Source: Clostridia bacterium
Lineage (GTDB): Bacteria > Bacillota_A > Clostridia > Oscillospirales > CAG-272
Length of the DNA: 6,820 nucleotides
Assembly (NCBI GenBank): GCA_017462145.1
Contig: JAFTRT010000150.1
Location: forward strand, 1 to 6,820
Direction: 5' to 3'
Positions 3,692-6,820 of this stretch are shown here, in pieces. Positions within the stretch are counted from its first letter, which is position 1, and each line of letters begins with the position of its first letter. The notes below the pieces were generated by a model. That model saw only the letters and a program-made list of their open reading frames with translations. It searched no databases and was not told the origin of the DNA. A program made the position numbers and the translations under genes.

Positions 3692-6088
3692 ATGGCAACA
3701 GAATCGGTCAACAGCGGGGCACTTCGCCGCTCTACTGTGGTGGGCGTTCTCATTTTTGCCATTTTTGCGGCATTGATGATTCGAGTTCTCATCATCCAAA
3801 CGGTCAACTTTGATTCCTATCAGTCCAAGGTGATTAACCAAATGACCACTGAGTCCTCGGTTCCTGCGGATCGAGGCAAGATTTACGACATCAACGGCAA
3901 CGTGCTTGCCACCAATATCACAACCTACCGTTTGTTTATCGACCCGTCCCGGATTCTTGCTTACCAGCAGGAGCTGGACGCCGCCGGGAATGCGGAGGGA
4001 ATCCAATATACCGATCTGATCGCCAAAAACTTGGCCGCCCTGGTAGAGGGTGTGGCCGAAGAGAGTGTTCGTAAGCATGCGGGCTTTACCACCAAGCGTG
4101 ACCGAACCATCAAGCAGAAGGTGGATGAAGAGACGGCGGATCGGGTTCGCACCTTTATCAATGAAAATCGCCTCAGCGCCATGGTCTATCTGGAGGCACA
4201 AAGTACACGGTATTATCCCGGCGGTTCTTTGGCCTGCCACATGTTGGGCTTTACCAGCAGTGACGGCGTTGGAATTTACGGTCTGGAATATCAGTACAAT
4301 GAATATTTGAAGGGCGTAGATGGCTATTATATCAAGGCCAGAGATTCCTATGGGAACGAAATGCCCTATGATTATACCAGCTATATTGATGCCATTGCCG
4401 GCTATCATTTACACACCACCATCAATCGCTCGGTACAGAGCTTTTTGGAGGAGGAGCTGGAGCGTTCGGCGCTCAATCATCAGGTGACCAACCGTGTGTG
4501 TGGCATCGTGATGGACGTAGAAACGGGAGCAATCCTTGCCATGGCCACCACCTCCGGTTTTGATCTGAACGATCCGTGGACACTGACGGAGGATGCCGAG
4601 ACCGAACTGAAAGAGAGCGGATATGCTCAATCGAGCGACGAGTATGCTCAATTGCAGCGTGCACTTCTCACCGAAATGTGGTCCAATAAAGCGGTGACCG
4701 AGAGCTATATTCCCGGTTCTACCTTTAAGATTATTACCTCCTCCATGGCTTTGGAGGAAAAGCTGGTCAGCATGACCGAATCGGTGACCTGTCAAGGACA
4801 TTTGACGTTCAGCGGTCATAAGATCCACTGTCATCAAACCAGAGGACACGGTGCGCTCACCTTTGCGGAGGGCTTACAGCAGTCTTGTAACGTTTGGTTT
4901 ATGACGCTTGGTCAGCGGATCGGTGTGGAAAATTATAATGAATACGTGACGGCCTTTGGCTATCGGGAAAAGACGGGAATTGACCTTCCTGGCGAAGGCA
5001 ACAGTATTTTTGCCTCCGAAATGACCAGTTTAGACCTTGTGATTTATGCCTTCGGCCAAAACTTTACCGTTACTCCCTTGCAGCAGCTTTGCGCTGTTTC
5101 GGCGGTAGCCAACGGCGGGGATCTGATGACCCCTTATATCGTGGAAAAGATCACGGATAACGCCGGAAATGTGATTTGGCAACATACCGTGGAAAGCAAG
5201 CGCCAAGTGGTGAGCGAAGCTACTTGCGAGACCATCTCCAAAATGTTGGAGGAGGGCGTTTCGGGAGACGGCGGTGCCAAAAACGCCTACGTGGCCGGAT
5301 ATCGAGTGGCGGCAAAGACCGGTACCTCGGAGAAAAAGGAACGGGTCTGCCCCATGTGCGGACGAACGGGAACTCCCACTCCCGAAGAGGGAGATACCAA
5401 CTATATTTGTAACGTTTGCGGTTATACGGCAGATGTGTCGGAGTTTGAACCGAGTGACGACTACATTTGCTCCACCGTGGCGTATGCACCTGCAGATGAT
5501 CCTCAGGTTGCCATCATTATCATTGCGGATGAACCGCAAAAGGGAGCGTACGGAAGCACCGTTGCGGCTCCTTACGTTGCCAATGCTTTGAGCAAGATCT
5601 TGCCCACACTGGGCGTTCTACCTCAATACACCGAAAAAGAGCTTTCCAATCTGGCCATGACCGTGCCCTCCTGTCGGAACCGAAGCGTGGAAAATGCAAC
5701 GGGGCTTTTGGAGGAAAAAGGAATTTCTTATGAGGTAATCGGAAGCGGTGATACGGTGAAGGCCCAGTCTCCTGCTGCCGGCACGAAGGCGGAAGCCAAA
5801 AATTTGAAAGTTTATCTTTATACCGATACGACCAAGCCGGAGGCCACCGTGACCGTTCCCGATCTGACGGGAAAGATTGCGGCGGGAGCAAACGGAACGC
5901 TGATCAATCTGGGCTTGAATATTAAAATAGAGGGAACGCCTCAATATTTGTACGGTACCGCCGTGGAGGTCTATGCTCAAAGCATAGAGCCCGGAACCAA
6001 GGTGGCAAAGGGAACCGTGATTACGGTTTATTTCCGAGCCCCCGAGGATGCGGATTATACCTACAATGAGGTGCCAAACGATACATAG
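3692..6088 (+). CDS. Class B penicillin-binding protein (SpoVD/PBP2x-like D,D-transpeptidase) with two PASTA domains and an inserted zinc-ribbon-like module
   Basis: This enzyme cross-links peptidoglycan stem peptides outside the membrane and is inhibited by beta-lactams. The 798 residues comprise a short cytoplasmic start, one membrane anchor (about 14-36) and a dimerisation domain beginning ADRGKIYDINGNVLA (59-73). The transpeptidase domain (about 240-640) has catalytic Ser343 and Lys346 (PGSTFK), S398-C-N400 and K542TGT545. Two C-terminal PASTA repeats follow (about 656-712 and 719-782). Directly after KTGT lies a Cys4 insert (CPMC 553-556, CNVC 573-576) not expected in this family. Cys380 and Cys399 flank the active site. 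The protein has 13 cysteines, all predicted outside the membrane. AGGAGGAGG ends 7 nt before the ATG. The position between the ftsL-like gene and murE fits the divisional or sporulation transpeptidase of the dcw cluster. I cannot tell whether its main role is division (FtsI/PbpB) or spore cortex synthesis (SpoVD), so I give no symbol. Confidence 0.94.
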   Translation: MATESVNSGALRRSTVVGVLIFAIFAALMIRVLIIQTVNFDSYQSKVINQMTTESSVPADRGKIYDINGNVLATNITTYRLFIDPSRILAYQQELDAAGNAEGIQYTDLIAKNLAALVEGVAEESVRKHAGFTTKRDRTIKQKVDEETADRVRTFINENRLSAMVYLEAQSTRYYPGGSLACHMLGFTSSDGVGIYGLEYQYNEYLKGVDGYYIKARDSYGNEMPYDYTSYIDAIAGYHLHTTINRSVQSFLEEELERSALNHQVTNRVCGIVMDVETGAILAMATTSGFDLNDPWTLTEDAETELKESGYAQSSDEYAQLQRALLTEMWSNKAVTESYIPGSTFKIITSSMALEEKLVSMTESVTCQGHLTFSGHKIHCHQTRGHGALTFAEGLQQSCNVWFMTLGQRIGVENYNEYVTAFGYREKTGIDLPGEGNSIFASEMTSLDLVIYAFGQNFTVTPLQQLCAVSAVANGGDLMTPYIVEKITDNAGNVIWQHTVESKRQVVSEATCETISKMLEEGVSGDGGAKNAYVAGYRVAAKTGTSEKKERVCPMCGRTGTPTPEEGDTNYICNVCGYTADVSEFEPSDDYICSTVAYAPADDPQVAIIIIADEPQKGAYGSTVAAPYVANALSKILPTLGVLPQYTEKELSNLAMTVPSCRNRSVENATGLLEEKGISYEVIGSGDTVKAQSPAAGTKAEAKNLKVYLYTDTTKPEATVTVPDLTGKIAAGANGTLINLGLNIKIEGTPQYLYGTAVEVYAQSIEPGTKVAKGTVITVYFRAPEDADYTYNEVPNDT
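5333..5455 (+). other. Cys4 rubredoxin/zinc-ribbon-like insert within the transpeptidase domain
   Basis: Residues about 548-588 of the penicillin-binding protein contain two knuckles, CPMCG (553-557) and CNVCGY (573-578), with 16 residues between the inner cysteines. This is the spacing style of rubredoxin-like zinc ribbons. The reading frame is continuous before (KTGTSEK) and after (DDYICSTVAYAPADDPQ), where the ordinary family sequence resumes, so it is an in-frame insertion in the loop between the KTG strand and the next strand. Metal binding is inferred from the motif only. The loop lies next to the substrate cleft in related structures. Confidence 0.8.
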
Positions 6089-6130
6089 GCGGCCACCGCC
6101 GAGGAAGTAAAAGCAAAAAAGCAATTCTTC

Positions 6131-6135
6131 GGAGG
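6131..6135 (+). promoter_or_regulatory. Ribosome binding site of murE
   Basis: GGAGG lies 5 nt before the ATG at 6141 and supports this start. The 52-nt gap before murE also holds a small hairpin (GGCGG/CCGCC, 6088-6100) that overlaps the stop codon of the preceding gene. It is followed by an A-rich rather than a T-rich stretch, so it is not a terminator and transcription should run through into murE. Confidence 0.8.
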
Positions 6136-6140
6136 CGGAT

Positions 6141-6820
6141 ATGAAGCTGTCAGAGCTGTTTGAACGTGCAGGCGTTGCCTATCCTTCCCACATGGGGGAG
6201 TTGGATCTGACGGGAATCGAGACCGATTCCAGAAGGATCTGTGCGGGGAGCTTGTTTCTCTGTATCAGAGGAATGCGCTCGGACGGACATCAATTTATCG
6301 CAAAAGCCCTTGCTAACGGGGCTGTAGCAGTGGTAGCAGAGACTGTGCATGACGCTTGTGCGGGTGGTGCCGCAACCATTTTGGTTGAAGACACAAGGAG
6401 AGTGGCGTCTTTGCTGTACCACGCATGGTACGGTCATCCCGCAGAGGGGATGACGCTCATCGGGGTGACCGGAACCAACGGAAAAACGTCGGTAGCTTGG
6501 ATGCTGGCGGAGATTTTGGAGTCGGCAGGGATTCCCTGCGGACTGATCGGAACGGTATGCTGTCGTTCCTCAAAGAGAGTCTTGGAGGTTCGGCCTACCG
6601 AGGAAACGGCCAATTTGACCACTCCTGATCCATGGGAGCTGTATCGGCTTCTTTCGGAAATGAGACAGGACGGTGTTCGTTATGCGGTCATGGAAGTGAC
6701 CTCTCATGCCCTTGCCTTGCGCAAGGTGGAGGGGCTTTCTTTCGAGCTCGGTATTTTTACCAATCTTTCAGTGGATCACTTGGATTTTCACGGGACCATG
6801 GAGGACTATTTTGCACAAAA
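6141..6820 (+). CDS. murE: UDP-N-acetylmuramoyl-L-alanyl-D-glutamate ligase MurE, 5' part (cut by window end)
   Basis: MurE is the cytoplasmic ATP-dependent ligase that adds the third stem-peptide residue to UDP-MurNAc-L-Ala-D-Glu. In total 226 complete codons are visible, about 45 percent of a typical length near 490. Residues 1 to about 95 form the UDP-binding domain, with TGIETDSRRICAGSLFLCIRG near 24-44. The central domain carries the ATP loop GVTGTNGKTS (108-117), TTPDP (160-164), MEVTSHAL (184-191) and NLSVDHLDFHGTMEDYF (208-224). The frame stays open to position 6820. By alignment with E. coli MurE from memory, the next codon (AA then the missing base) should be the carbamylated catalytic lysine. 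The C-terminal motif that separates diaminopimelate- from lysine-adding enzymes lies outside the window, so substrate choice is unknown. Start chosen from GGAGG and the normal family N-terminus. Confidence 0.95.
   Translation, partial: MKLSELFERAGVAYPSHMGELDLTGIETDSRRICAGSLFLCIRGMRSDGHQFIAKALANGAVAVVAETVHDACAGGAATILVEDTRRVASLLYHAWYGHPAEGMTLIGVTGTNGKTSVAWMLAEILESAGIPCGLIGTVCCRSSKRVLEVRPTEETANLTTPDPWELYRLLSEMRQDGVRYAVMEVTSHALALRKVEGLSFELGIFTNLSVDHLDFHGTMEDYFAQ

Noticed and set aside
6088..6100. GGCGG/CCGCC hairpin at the end of the transpeptidase gene as a terminator
   Set aside because: It is followed by A-rich, not T-rich, sequence, and murE follows closely in the same operon.

Overview
The window looks like the start of the dcw (division and cell wall) cluster of a low-GC-lineage Gram-positive bacterium, most likely an anaerobic, gut-type member of the Clostridia (Oscillospiraceae-like). 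I base this on gene order (mraZ, rsmH, an ftsL-type gene, a PASTA-containing class B penicillin-binding protein, murE), strong AAAGGAGG-type ribosome binding sites, a textbook sigma-A promoter and the style of the proteins. The taxonomic call is inference from protein character and synteny, not from a search.

Layout. Positions 1-120 hold the tail of an upstream transcription unit, ending in a probable rho-independent terminator. Positions about 121-1204 carry no gene I can support. The first half of that stretch is packed with short tandem and inverted repeats that look like relics of small palindromic intergenic elements. The second half is unremarkable until an AT-rich zone with three phased T7 tracts. 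Positions 1205-1233 are a near-perfect sigma-A promoter, followed at once by a four-box, 10-bp-period repeat that matches the known MraZ operator type. Five co-directional genes follow with short gaps: mraZ (1331-1762), rsmH (1766-2707), an ftsL-like gene (2768-3604), a SpoVD/PBP2x-like transpeptidase gene (3692-6088) and the 5' part of murE (6141 to the window end).

How the genes work together. MraZ is the probable autoregulator of the cluster. RsmH methylates 16S rRNA in the decoding site. The FtsL-like membrane protein and the penicillin-binding protein belong to the septal or spore peptidoglycan synthesis machinery. MurE adds the third stem-peptide residue to the cytoplasmic peptidoglycan precursor that the transpeptidase later cross-links.

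Most notable points. (1) The penicillin-binding protein carries a four-cysteine, rubredoxin-type zinc-ribbon-like insert directly after its KTGT active-site motif. It also has a pair of conserved-looking cysteines around the active site and 13 cysteines in all, which is unusual for an exported enzyme. (2) The FtsL-like protein has an extra cytoplasmic N-terminal region of about 160 residues. (3) There is a clear MraZ operator, plus a degenerate look-alike of it about 300 bp upstream.
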